NCBI GenBank assembly: GCA_902518155.1
Contig: CABYFA010000001.1
Span: forward strand, 71,942 to 135,941
Length of the DNA: 64,000 nt
Source of the DNA: an uncultured Pelagibacteraceae bacterium
GTDB taxonomy: Bacteria; Pseudomonadota; Alphaproteobacteria; Pelagibacterales; Pelagibacteraceae
Reading direction: 5' to 3'
Shown here: positions 24,383 through 31,327 of the stretch, piece by piece
Layout of the letters: every line of letters starts with the position of its first letter
Position numbering within the stretch: position 1 is the first letter of the stretch
Position numbers and translations under genes: made by a program
The notes under the pieces: generated by a model
Told to the model about the DNA's origin: nothing
Database searches by the model: none
What the model saw: the letters and a program-made list of their open reading frames with translations, nothing else

Positions 24383-26476
24383 GTGAAAAATATTTATAAA
24401 ATTCATTACATTGTAATTTTTTTAGCTTTATTTTTTTCTAAAGCTATAGCGGAGCCAACCTTTGTGCAAAGTAAATCAATCGAGACAGCCGATAATTATT
24501 ATGGATTTACATTTAATAACGATGGTACAAAAATGTATGCACTAAAAAGTGCTAATACAAATAGTGTAGTTATCGAATTTATATTAAGTACCGCATATGA
24601 CATTTCAACGGCAACCGAAAACCAAACTAAAAATATATATGTAGATGGAAGTCTTATAGCAACACAAGTAGTGTTCAATAACGATGGAACAAAAATGTTT
24701 ATTGTTAACCATGGTAATCAAAAGGAAATAGATTACTGGTCACTAACCACTGCATTTGATATTTCAACTGCTACACATGATGGTGCTTTTTCTATTTCTG
24801 GTCAAGAAGCAAGAGCAAATTCAGTTGCATTTAATAATGATGGTACCAGAATGTTTGTTGTTGGTGCAGGAAATATGTCCCAACATCGTATTCATGAATA
24901 TTCACTTGATACACCATATGATCTTAGCTCCACAGTTACTCATCTTAATACTGAAGACCTGAGTTCTTCTCACAATTACTTAGATGGAATTACTTTTAAT
25001 TACAATGGTACCAAAATGTTTATCATTAATAGTAATCAAGATAGGATTTCTCAGTTTAAATTAACTACACCTTATGATGCTTCTACTTTATCCCTTGAAG
25101 GCAACTTTGATGTAAGTTCTCATGATATCCAACCAAGAGAAATGGCTTTTAGCAACGATGGAAGTAAAATGTTTTTCATTGGTGATAAAAATGATAAAGT
25201 TTTTGAATTTAACCTAAGCTGTAATTGGAGTGTAATCGATGGTGCTTGTGATGATCCAATAACTACTTCCGATGGGGGTAAAGATATTTTAAGCTCAATC
25301 GAGTCCCAAACTGCAACAGCAAAACAAATTGCTATTCAAGCAAGTACTCCAGTTCTTAACCGTATGTATTGGTTAAGAAGACATAGAAATAATGATCAAT
25401 TAAGTGATCAAAATATTAGATTAAACTTTTCTAATTCAATGGTGGCATCGCTTTCTAACATTGTTCCTATATCAAATAAAACAAATGAAGCTCTAGATAA
25501 ATTATCAGATGATTGGTCATTTTGGAGTGAGGGTAGCGTAAGTATTGGTAGAACTGGAGATACATCTACTTCATCATCTAAAAAAATTAATACCAAGGGC
25601 ATTACACTTGGCATGGATAGAAAGATAAGCAAAAATAGATTATACGGTTATGCTCTTAGATTTGGTAATGATGATGTTGATGTAGGCAAATCTGGGACTA
25701 ATTTAGATACCAAGTCTTTAAGTTTATCTGTTTATGGAACTTTTCCTCATGATGATGAAAAATTTACTGAAGGTATTATTGGAGTGAGCACTTTAAAGAC
25801 TGATCATATTAGGAAAGGGGGAGGAAGCACTAGAACAGGAGAGAGAGATGGTGCACAAATATTTGGTTCACTTAACTACTTAACAACATATAAAAAAGAG
25901 GATTTTAATATTACTCCTAATTTAAGAATTGATTTAAGCTATACAGAATTGTCCAAATATACGGAAAAAGGTGCTGCAGCTTTAGTTTACAAAGCTCAAA
26001 TAATTGAAACTGGAATGATATCTGCTGGTTTTACCATAAGTGATATTTTAAATTTTAATACTTTTACTTTTAAACCAAATGGTGGATTAGAGCTTGGAGT
26101 AGATTTTAGTCCATCTTCAGATGCAAAATATCGTTACCTATCGGAAACTACAGAATATACAAAATCAATTGATCAAGATTCTAAAAATTTAAGAGCAAAT
26201 ATAGGATTTGATTTAGTAACCGATAATGGTTTTTCTATAATGACTATTTATGAGAGAAATCAAAGTGATAATGCTCATAGCGATACTTTATATTTAGGAT
26301 TTGGTTACGTACCAACTGACAATATTGAATATGCTATGACTTTAGATAATAACAAAGCATCTTTAAGTTATAAGAGAGATTTAAATGGTTTCGATATCAG
26401 AATGAGTTCGAATTATAGCTTGATGAGTCAAATACCTGAATATGGTGCAACCCTAGAAATTGTAAATACATTTTAG
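24383..26476 (+). CDS. Autotransporter with beta-propeller-like passenger
   Basis: The 697-residue protein has a signal peptide ending near AIAEP (residue 24). Five repeats follow with the core FNNDGTKMF, starting at about residues 43, 98, 150, 205 and 256 (51-56 residues apart), the pattern of a beta-propeller. A linker follows, then a C-terminal beta-barrel (about residues 390-697) with alternating hydrophobic strands and a final Phe, as in autotransporter and other outer-membrane barrels. The start codon is GTG. It is the only gene of island B. I infer surface display of the propeller; ligand unknown. Confidence 0.84.
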   Translation: MKNIYKIHYIVIFLALFFSKAIAEPTFVQSKSIETADNYYGFTFNNDGTKMYALKSANTNSVVIEFILSTAYDISTATENQTKNIYVDGSLIATQVVFNNDGTKMFIVNHGNQKEIDYWSLTTAFDISTATHDGAFSISGQEARANSVAFNNDGTRMFVVGAGNMSQHRIHEYSLDTPYDLSSTVTHLNTEDLSSSHNYLDGITFNYNGTKMFIINSNQDRISQFKLTTPYDASTLSLEGNFDVSSHDIQPREMAFSNDGSKMFFIGDKNDKVFEFNLSCNWSVIDGACDDPITTSDGGKDILSSIESQTATAKQIAIQASTPVLNRMYWLRRHRNNDQLSDQNIRLNFSNSMVASLSNIVPISNKTNEALDKLSDDWSFWSEGSVSIGRTGDTSTSSSKKINTKGITLGMDRKISKNRLYGYALRFGNDDVDVGKSGTNLDTKSLSLSVYGTFPHDDEKFTEGIIGVSTLKTDHIRKGGGSTRTGERDGAQIFGSLNYLTTYKKEDFNITPNLRIDLSYTELSKYTEKGAAALVYKAQIIETGMISAGFTISDILNFNTFTFKPNGGLELGVDFSPSSDAKYRYLSETTEYTKSIDQDSKNLRANIGFDLVTDNGFSIMTIYERNQSDNAHSDTLYLGFGYVPTDNIEYAMTLDNNKASLSYKRDLNGFDIRMSSNYSLMSQIPEYGATLEIVNTF

Positions 26477-26512
26477 CAAATTCACTAAAACTTTATAGGA
26501 TAATATGGGATA

Positions 26513-26531
26513 ACTAGAACTAGACTAGAAC
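26513..26531 (+). repeat. Outer 11-bp-period iterons, right end of island B
   Basis: ACTAGAAC occurs at 26513-26520 and 26524-26531, spaced 11 bp, ending about 123 bases before the anticodon-loop junction and followed by GGGAGATAAAAT. It has the same word and orientation as at the left end of island B. Confidence 0.7.
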
Positions 26532-26536
26532 CTAGG

Positions 26537-26654
26537 GAGATAAAATAAAAAAAATTTACTTATTCATCTTGTTCAATTATAAATATTGGCATAAACACTC
26601 ATGAAATTCATTAATGCCCTCGTGGTGAAATTGGTAGACACAAAGGACTTAAAA
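26537..26654 (+). repeat. 118-bp repeat: right end of island B overlapping the intact tRNA-Leu
   Basis: This is the counterpart of 24073-24190 with 4 mismatches. It spans the promoter region and the 5' half of the working tRNA-Leu gene. It shows that islands A and B carry related right ends which restore the tRNA gene on insertion. Confidence 0.9.
26555..26583 (+). promoter_or_regulatory. Promoter of tRNA-Leu and nadK
   Basis: TTTACT (26555-26560) and TATAAA (26578-26583) are spaced 17 bp, a good sigma-70-type match, 33 bases before the tRNA. nadK starts only 4 bp after the tRNA, so this promoter should serve both. It lies inside the element-borne repeat. Confidence 0.6.
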
Positions 26655-26701
26655 TCCTTGCCGCTTGCGGAGTGCCAGTTCGAGTCTGGCCGAGGGCACC
26701 A
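26616..26701 (+). tRNA. tRNA-Leu (anticodon TAA)
   Basis: The gene has GCCCTCG paired with CGAGGGC in the acceptor stem, an anticodon stem AAGGA/TCCTT with loop CTTAAAA (anticodon TAA), a long variable arm typical of leucine tRNAs, a TTCGAGT T-loop and an encoded CCA. It is the insertion target of islands A and B; its 5' half is duplicated at 14471 and 24152. Confidence 0.97.
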
Positions 26702-26705
26702 CTAA

Positions 26706-27476
26706 ATGAGTAGAGTTCAAATCATATCTGATAAAAATCAAAGATCTTTGAAAATGAAATCACTAATTCAAAGAAAAATTAATCATAATAAAGTTAAAAA
26801 ATCCAACATTGTAATTGTGATTGGTGGTGATGGTTTTATGCTTCAAACATTAAAAAAAAATAAAAAATTAAAAAAGTTTTTTTATGGAGTAAATTCTGGA
26901 AATTATGGGTTTTTAATGAATAAATTTTCTTCAAAAAATATTGTAAATAATTTAAATAAAGCAAAAATGATTACTATATCTCCATTAGAGATGTATGTTA
27001 AAAATAATAAAAATCAGACCAAAAAACATATAGCTATTAACGAAGTATCAATTTTAAGGCAAAGCAGACAAGCTGCTTCTTTATTAATTAAACATGGTTC
27101 CAAACAAATTATTAAAGAATTAGTTGCTGATGGTGTTCTAGTTTCCACACCTGCTGGCAGCACTGCATATAATTTATCAGTTCATGGACCAATTTTAAAT
27201 TTGAATTCTAAGAAATTATCAATTTCACCTATAAGCCCATTTAGACCAAGAAGATGGAAGGGCAAAATTGTTAAAGATCAATTAAAAATAATCATTAAAA
27301 ATCTAAATCCAAAAAAAAGACCTATAAGTGCTGTTGCTGATAATATAGAGGTAAGAAATGCAAAAAATATTATTATTAAGATAAACAAAAAGATAGGATT
27401 TAATTTATTGTATGACCAAAACAAAAGTCTCCAAAAAAAAATTAAGATCGAGCAGTTACGAAAAGAAACTAACTAA
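26706..27476 (+). CDS. nadK: NAD kinase
   Basis: It phosphorylates NAD to NADP. The 256-residue protein has the family motifs IGGDGFML (Gly-Gly-Asp-Gly at 40-43), NSGNYGFLMN (63-72), INEVSI with Asn112-Glu113, ADGVLVSTPAGSTAYNLS (141-158), and a C-terminal AVADN. The start codon is 4 bp after the encoded CCA of tRNA-Leu, so it has no promoter of its own and depends on the promoter brought by the element. It has no signal peptide or membrane segment. Confidence 0.94.
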   Translation: MSRVQIISDKNQRSLKMKSLIQRKINHNKVKKSNIVIVIGGDGFMLQTLKKNKKLKKFFYGVNSGNYGFLMNKFSSKNIVNNLNKAKMITISPLEMYVKNNKNQTKKHIAINEVSILRQSRQAASLLIKHGSKQIIKELVADGVLVSTPAGSTAYNLSVHGPILNLNSKKLSISPISPFRPRRWKGKIVKDQLKIIIKNLNPKKRPISAVADNIEVRNAKNIIIKINKKIGFNLLYDQNKSLQKKIKIEQLRKETN

Positions 27477-27491
27477 GATATTTAATCTCGT

Positions 27492-28385
27492 ATGAAGGAG
27501 AGACTAGTTAGTATTATTATTAATTGTCATAACGGAGAAAAATATCTTTTTGAAACTTTAAAATCAATACAAAATCAAAAATATAAAAATTTTGAAGTAA
27601 TTTTCATAGATAATTGTTCTACTGATAACACTTATAAAATTTTTAAAAAAGTAAAAGATAGAAGATTTAAATACTTTAAAACAAAAAAAAAAATTAAGTT
27701 ATATAATGCTAGAAATTTTGCATTAAAAAAATGTAAGGGTGATTTTATCACCTTTTTAGATGCAGATGATTGGTGGAATGAAAATTTTTTATCCTCTAGA
27801 AAATCTTTTTTTAAATCTTCCGATGATTATGGTTTCTCCTACTCAAATTGTTTCCATTTTTTTGAAAACTCAAAAAAAACTAAGATTTTTTCAAAGAGTA
27901 AATTTCCCTCAGGATTTGTAACAAATTATTTATTGAATGATTACGTTGTAAAGATGGGAACAATTATTATTAAGAAAAGAATAGCAAAATTGTATAAATT
28001 TAATCAAAATTATAACATTATTGGAGATTTTGATTTCATTTTAAGAGTTTCTGAAAAATTTAAAGCTAAAGCTTTTAATGATCTATTAGTGACCATAAGG
28101 ATACATCAGAATAATTTTTCTCATAATAATAGAAAATTATTTTATAGTGAGTTTAAAAATTGGGTTAAATCAAAAAATTTAGATAACTCATATTATCGAC
28201 AAAACAAAAGGAAACTTTTTTTAAAATTGGAATATTTACGATTAGTCTATTTAATATTAGAGGAAAAAAGATTAAATTTAATTGTAGATATAATTAAATA
28301 TCCATTATTATTACAAAAACTCAAACTTGCATTAATTTTCTTTGTACCCATATCCTTAATTAAACTTAAGTTAAAATATTTTTAA
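27492..28385 (+). CDS. Family 2 glycosyltransferase
   Basis: The 297-residue protein has a GT-A fold N-terminus: VSIIINCHNGEKYLFETLKS, FIDNCSTDNTYKIF, and the metal-binding FLDADDWWNENF at about residues 93-104. A GDFDFILRVSEK segment near residue 180 contributes the usual acceptor-side acidic residues. The C-terminus ends with a hydrophobic stretch that could touch the membrane. Such enzymes build lipopolysaccharide or capsule sugars. The donor and acceptor cannot be told. It overlaps the converging PIG-L gene by 4 bases. Confidence 0.88.
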   Translation: MKERLVSIIINCHNGEKYLFETLKSIQNQKYKNFEVIFIDNCSTDNTYKIFKKVKDRRFKYFKTKKKIKLYNARNFALKKCKGDFITFLDADDWWNENFLSSRKSFFKSSDDYGFSYSNCFHFFENSKKTKIFSKSKFPSGFVTNYLLNDYVVKMGTIIIKKRIAKLYKFNQNYNIIGDFDFILRVSEKFKAKAFNDLLVTIRIHQNNFSHNNRKLFYSEFKNWVKSKNLDNSYYRQNKRKLFLKLEYLRLVYLILEEKRLNLIVDIIKYPLLLQKLKLALIFFVPISLIKLKLKYF

Positions 28386-29068
28386 ACAAGTATTTTATTT
28401 ACAACAAAAGCCTCAGCATTTTCAACACCAACTATTCCTCCTCTATAATTAGATAATGAAACTATATTTTTATAGGATCTTGAATGAGGTGGTTTTCTAA
28501 TTTCATTTTTGTAGCAATTTAATAATTTTTTCTTAGCTTTCATAAATGGTTTAATGTCAACAAAATAATTTGGACAAAAAATTTTATTTTTATCTTTTAT
28601 TCCCCAGTCAGTAGATGATGGTATTTCAAAACTAAGTAGCTTTTTAATATTAAAATAGTTGTTTGGTCTACACGCAACGAAAGTAGAAAAAAAAGTATGA
28701 TAATGATCAATATTCAAATCATATTCATAGTGAGTGTAAACTATATCTGGTTTATATTTTTTAAAATATTCAATAATTTTATTTGATATATAAGTATGTG
28801 GATAACTCCCTAGTTCTAAATTTCTTAAGTTCATAAAATCTACTATTTTAAATTTAGCTAATTTAGAAGCTTTGATAGCCATCGCTTGTCTATCTTTGAT
28901 TTCTCTTAAACATTTCGAATCATTTTTATTTTTGTATCTTGCAGACACACCTTCACTTATGAACAAGATAAAAATTTTATCACCATTTTTTTGGTGTTTA
29001 AGTAATGTTCCACCACAACCCAAAACTTCATCATCAGGATGAGCAGCAACCACAAAAATTTTTTTCAT
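28382..29068 (-). CDS. PIG-L/LmbE family deacetylase
   Basis: The 228-residue protein starts with the zinc-binding motif AAHPDDEVLGCGGTLL and has SEGVSARYKN, YTHYEYDLNIDHYHT (further zinc-ligand histidine) and NYFVDI. PIG-L enzymes remove acetyl groups from N-acetylglucosamine-type sugars or thio-sugar conjugates. Beside a glycosyltransferase and a methyltransferase, a role in decorating a surface glycan is the best guess. It is transcribed opposite to both neighbours. Confidence 0.88.
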   Translation of the reverse strand: MKKIFVVAAHPDDEVLGCGGTLLKHQKNGDKIFILFISEGVSARYKNKNDSKCLREIKDRQAMAIKASKLAKFKIVDFMNLRNLELGSYPHTYISNKIIEYFKKYKPDIVYTHYEYDLNIDHYHTFFSTFVACRPNNYFNIKKLLSFEIPSSTDWGIKDKNKIFCPNYFVDIKPFMKAKKKLLNCYKNEIRKPPHSRSYKNIVSLSNYRGGIVGVENAEAFVVNKILV

Positions 29069-29118
29069 AATTAAATTATAATAGCTTATTAATTTTAAAT
29101 ATAGTACTAACTGAATTT

Positions 29119-29901
29119 ATGAATTCTAAATTATCTAAAGTTGGAAAAAAAGCAATTTCTTCTAAAAATTTACAAAATAGATTGAATATAAACAAAAAGC
29201 TTGGGTCAAATGATTTAACGAAGTGGCTTTTTAAAAGATATAAAATAAAAAGAAATGATGAGATACTAGAACTAGGTTGTGGTAGAGGAGATCATGTTGT
29301 TAAAGAGTCAAAAATTATTGGTGCAAAAGGATTTATCTTAGGAACAGATTTATCGAAAAAATCATTAAATGTTTTAAAAAAAAAAATTACAAAAAAAAAT
29401 ATAAAATTAAAACATTTAGACTTGGATAAAACATCAAGCTATTTATCAAAAAAAAAATTTAGATTTGATAAGATTATATCTTCATATGCCTTATATTATG
29501 CAAAAAATCCTATTAAAGTTATTCAAGATTGTTCAAATTATTTAAAACCAGAGGGATATTTTTTAATAACTGCTCCTTGCTATCCTCATACATTGATTGA
29601 GTTTGCAGATAAACAGAAAATATTATCAAATGAGGTTAAGAGACAAATAAATTTTTCTGCTCGAAAACTAGAAAAATTTTTATTAAAGAAAAAGATTAAA
29701 AATAAAGTTTTTAAATTTAAGAATATTCTTAAATTTAAAAATAAAGAGGATTTATTGATTTTTTATAGATCAACTGTATTTTATAATAAAAAAAAGGAAA
29801 AAAATTTATTGAAACACTTTGATATGAGCTTTAGAAAAAGAAAATATCTTAACATCTTAAAATCAGCAAAACTTTATAAATTTAAATTAGAAAATAATTA
29901 A
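29119..29901 (+). CDS. Class I SAM-dependent methyltransferase
   Basis: The 260-residue protein has the SAM-binding motif I ILELGCGRGDHVVKES at about residues 53-68, motif II GTDLSKKSLNVL, and a motif like FDKIISSYALYYA near residue 118, which fits the Methyltransf_11/25 groups. The C-terminal half is rich in lysine. The substrate is unknown. It is the last gene before the broken tRNA-Thr, 20 bp downstream of its stop codon. With the glycosyltransferase and the deacetylase it may form an accessory glycan set. Confidence 0.83.
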   Translation: MNSKLSKVGKKAISSKNLQNRLNINKKLGSNDLTKWLFKRYKIKRNDEILELGCGRGDHVVKESKIIGAKGFILGTDLSKKSLNVLKKKITKKNIKLKHLDLDKTSSYLSKKKFRFDKIISSYALYYAKNPIKVIQDCSNYLKPEGYFLITAPCYPHTLIEFADKQKILSNEVKRQINFSARKLEKFLLKKKIKNKVFKFKNILKFKNKEDLLIFYRSTVFYNKKKEKNLLKHFDMSFRKRKYLNILKSAKLYKFKLENN

Positions 29902-29920
29902 CATTAACTTTAATCTTATA

Positions 29921-29968
29921 ATGGTGCCCCCGCACGGATTCGAACCGCGGACCTATTGATTACAAATC
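29921..29968 (-). pseudogene. Broken tRNA-Thr(TGT), 3' half
   Basis: These 48 bases are identical to 31218-31265: the CCA end, T arm, variable loop and the anticodon arm up to the 5' stem strand. Beyond this the DNA is unrelated. It is the displaced 3' half of the tRNA-Thr gene and marks the left end of island C. Confidence 0.93.
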
Positions 29969-30028
29969 TTGTATCAATGATTAAATAATTATGATTCAGC
30001 AATATTTATAAACAATCATCAGTAATCT

Positions 30029-30046
30029 CGACACACGTACGACACA
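30029..30046 (+). repeat. 11-bp-period iterons, left end of island C
   Basis: CGACACA occurs at 30029-30035 and 30040-30046, spaced exactly 11 bp, 60 bases from the tRNA-Thr break and 17 bases before the protease ATG. The same word occurs three times at the other end. Confidence 0.68.
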
Positions 30047-30062
30047 ATGATAACTTTGGATC

Positions 30063-31121
30063 ATGAAAAAACTTTTAGGGATCGTGGTTCTGTGTTTGTT
30101 GTTGAGTAGTAACGCTTATGCAGAATTATTAGATATCAGGTGCAAAGATCATGATGCAAAGGCTAGATATATGATTGATACACAAAAAAAAACTGTAAAA
30201 GCTTTTTGGACTGAACCAGAAAAACAAGAACAATTCGAACTATATGATCTTCTTGAAATTGACAATGTAAAAGCAATTTATCAAGGAAGAGGAAAATATA
30301 AAAAATATAAATGGCAATTTAACTATGGTAGTGACGGTGAAGAATTTAGATTTGAGCCAAAATATCAATCTTTAGGCAAATGTGTTGTAAATATTGCGAG
30401 CAAACCTAAAAAAAAGAAAAAACCAAAAGTAAGTCCTAATGATGATAAAATAGTGCCTGCTGGTTCAGGATCAGGGTTCTTTGTTTCAAAAGATGGTCAC
30501 GCAATAACAAATTATCATGTGATTGAAGGTTGTGACATCAACAAATTATCATTCAAGGGTTCACAAACTGAAGTCAAAGTTTTAGCAGTTGATAAAGTAA
30601 ATGATATTGCAATTTTAAAATCTAATGCAAAACCAGATGTAATATTTCCAGTCTCAAACGACGATGTTTCATTGCTTGAAGATGTTATTGTTGCAGGTTT
30701 TCCATTGGGTAAAAAAATTAGCTCAGCAATTAAAACTCATAAAGGAGTTGTTACTGCATTAGCTGGAGCAGGGGATAACTATTCATTTTTTCAAACCGAT
30801 GCAGCGATCAATCAAGGAAATAGTGGTGGTCCTATAATTAATCAAAAAGGTAATGTGGTGGGTATTGCAGTTGCAACATGGGTCGAAAAGGGCGTTCAAG
30901 GAGTTCATTTTGGAATTAAATCTTCAACATTAAAAACTTTTGCTAGCGCAAATGGATTGAGTTTTGAATCACCTAATTTCAGAGATCAGTCTAATAAAGC
31001 TTTAGGAGAATTAATTACTAAAGGAACAGTTTATGTAGAGTGCCATATGACAGTTGCAAAAATTAAAAAGATGATTGCTCAAGCAGAAAATAGAAAAGCA
31101 TTTTTCAAAGAGCACAAATAG
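30063..31121 (+). CDS. Exported trypsin-like serine protease (HtrA-like, no PDZ domain)
   Basis: The 352-residue protein has a signal peptide ending at NAYA (residue 20), an N-terminal domain of about 90 residues with two cysteines, a lysine-rich linker (KPKKKKKPK near 114), then a trypsin-like domain with the full catalytic triad: NYHV (His152), NDIAIL (Asp181) and GNSGGP (Ser254). HtrA/DegP proteins continue with PDZ domains, but here only a short helical tail follows. It is the only gene of island C, with iterons 17 bases upstream and 11 bases downstream. Probably periplasmic. Confidence 0.91.
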   Translation: MKKLLGIVVLCLLLSSNAYAELLDIRCKDHDAKARYMIDTQKKTVKAFWTEPEKQEQFELYDLLEIDNVKAIYQGRGKYKKYKWQFNYGSDGEEFRFEPKYQSLGKCVVNIASKPKKKKKPKVSPNDDKIVPAGSGSGFFVSKDGHAITNYHVIEGCDINKLSFKGSQTEVKVLAVDKVNDIAILKSNAKPDVIFPVSNDDVSLLEDVIVAGFPLGKKISSAIKTHKGVVTALAGAGDNYSFFQTDAAINQGNSGGPIINQKGNVVGIAVATWVEKGVQGVHFGIKSSTLKTFASANGLSFESPNFRDQSNKALGELITKGTVYVECHMTVAKIKKMIAQAENRKAFFKEHK

Positions 31122-31131
31122 ATCACTTGAT

Positions 31132-31161
31132 CACGACACTACCACGACACACTCACGACAC
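31132..31161 (+). repeat. 11-bp-period iterons, right end of island C
   Basis: CACGACAC occurs at 31132, 31143 and 31154, three copies with an exact 11-bp period. They end about 104 bases from the tRNA-Thr break and begin 11 bases after the protease stop codon. Confidence 0.72.
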
Positions 31162-31218
31162 AATAGTTAAGAATTATTAGAATTAGCAAAAAAAATTAGT
31201 GTTGAATTTGTTGAGTGA

Positions 31219-31294
31219 TGGTGCCCCCGCACGGATTCGAACCGCGGACCTATTGATTACAAATCAATTGCTCTACCAGCTGAGCTACAAGGGC
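31219..31294 (-). tRNA. tRNA-Thr (anticodon TGT)
   Basis: The minus-strand gene starts GCCCTTG, has D arm GCTC/GAGC, anticodon stem TTGAT/ATCAA with loop containing TGT, T-loop TTCGAAT and an encoded CCA. The acceptor stem pairs with two G-T wobbles. Its 3' half is duplicated at 29921-29968, marking it as the insertion target of island C. Confidence 0.96.
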
Positions 31295-31327
31295 ATGCGC
31301 AATAACTAATAACTATTTATTAATTAA

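Larger units (their letters stand above)
24191..26654 (+). mobile_element. Island B: single-gene tRNA-Leu-flanked cargo element
   Basis: This 2.46-kb segment lies between the second broken tRNA-Leu half and the anticodon loop of the intact tRNA-Leu. The same iteron word, ACTAGAAC with an 11-bp period, occurs near both ends. Its right end supplies the promoter and 5' half of the working tRNA. The only gene is the autotransporter. As the element next to the intact tRNA, it should be the most recent insertion. No recombinase is encoded. Confidence 0.78.
29969..31265 (-). mobile_element. Island C: 1.3-kb single-gene tRNA-Thr-flanked element
   Basis: This segment lies between the displaced 3' half of tRNA-Thr and the anticodon arm of the intact tRNA-Thr gene. 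It would be about 1,297 bp as a circle and carries one gene, an exported protease. The word CGACAC repeats with an 11-bp period near both ends (two copies left, three right). As in islands A and B, the break is in the anticodon stem-loop, but here the element supplies the 3' half. No recombinase is present. Confidence 0.78.

Noticed and set aside
30063..31121. Full DegP/HtrA protease
   Set aside because: The trypsin-like domain is there, but no PDZ domain follows Ser254, so it is only HtrA-like.
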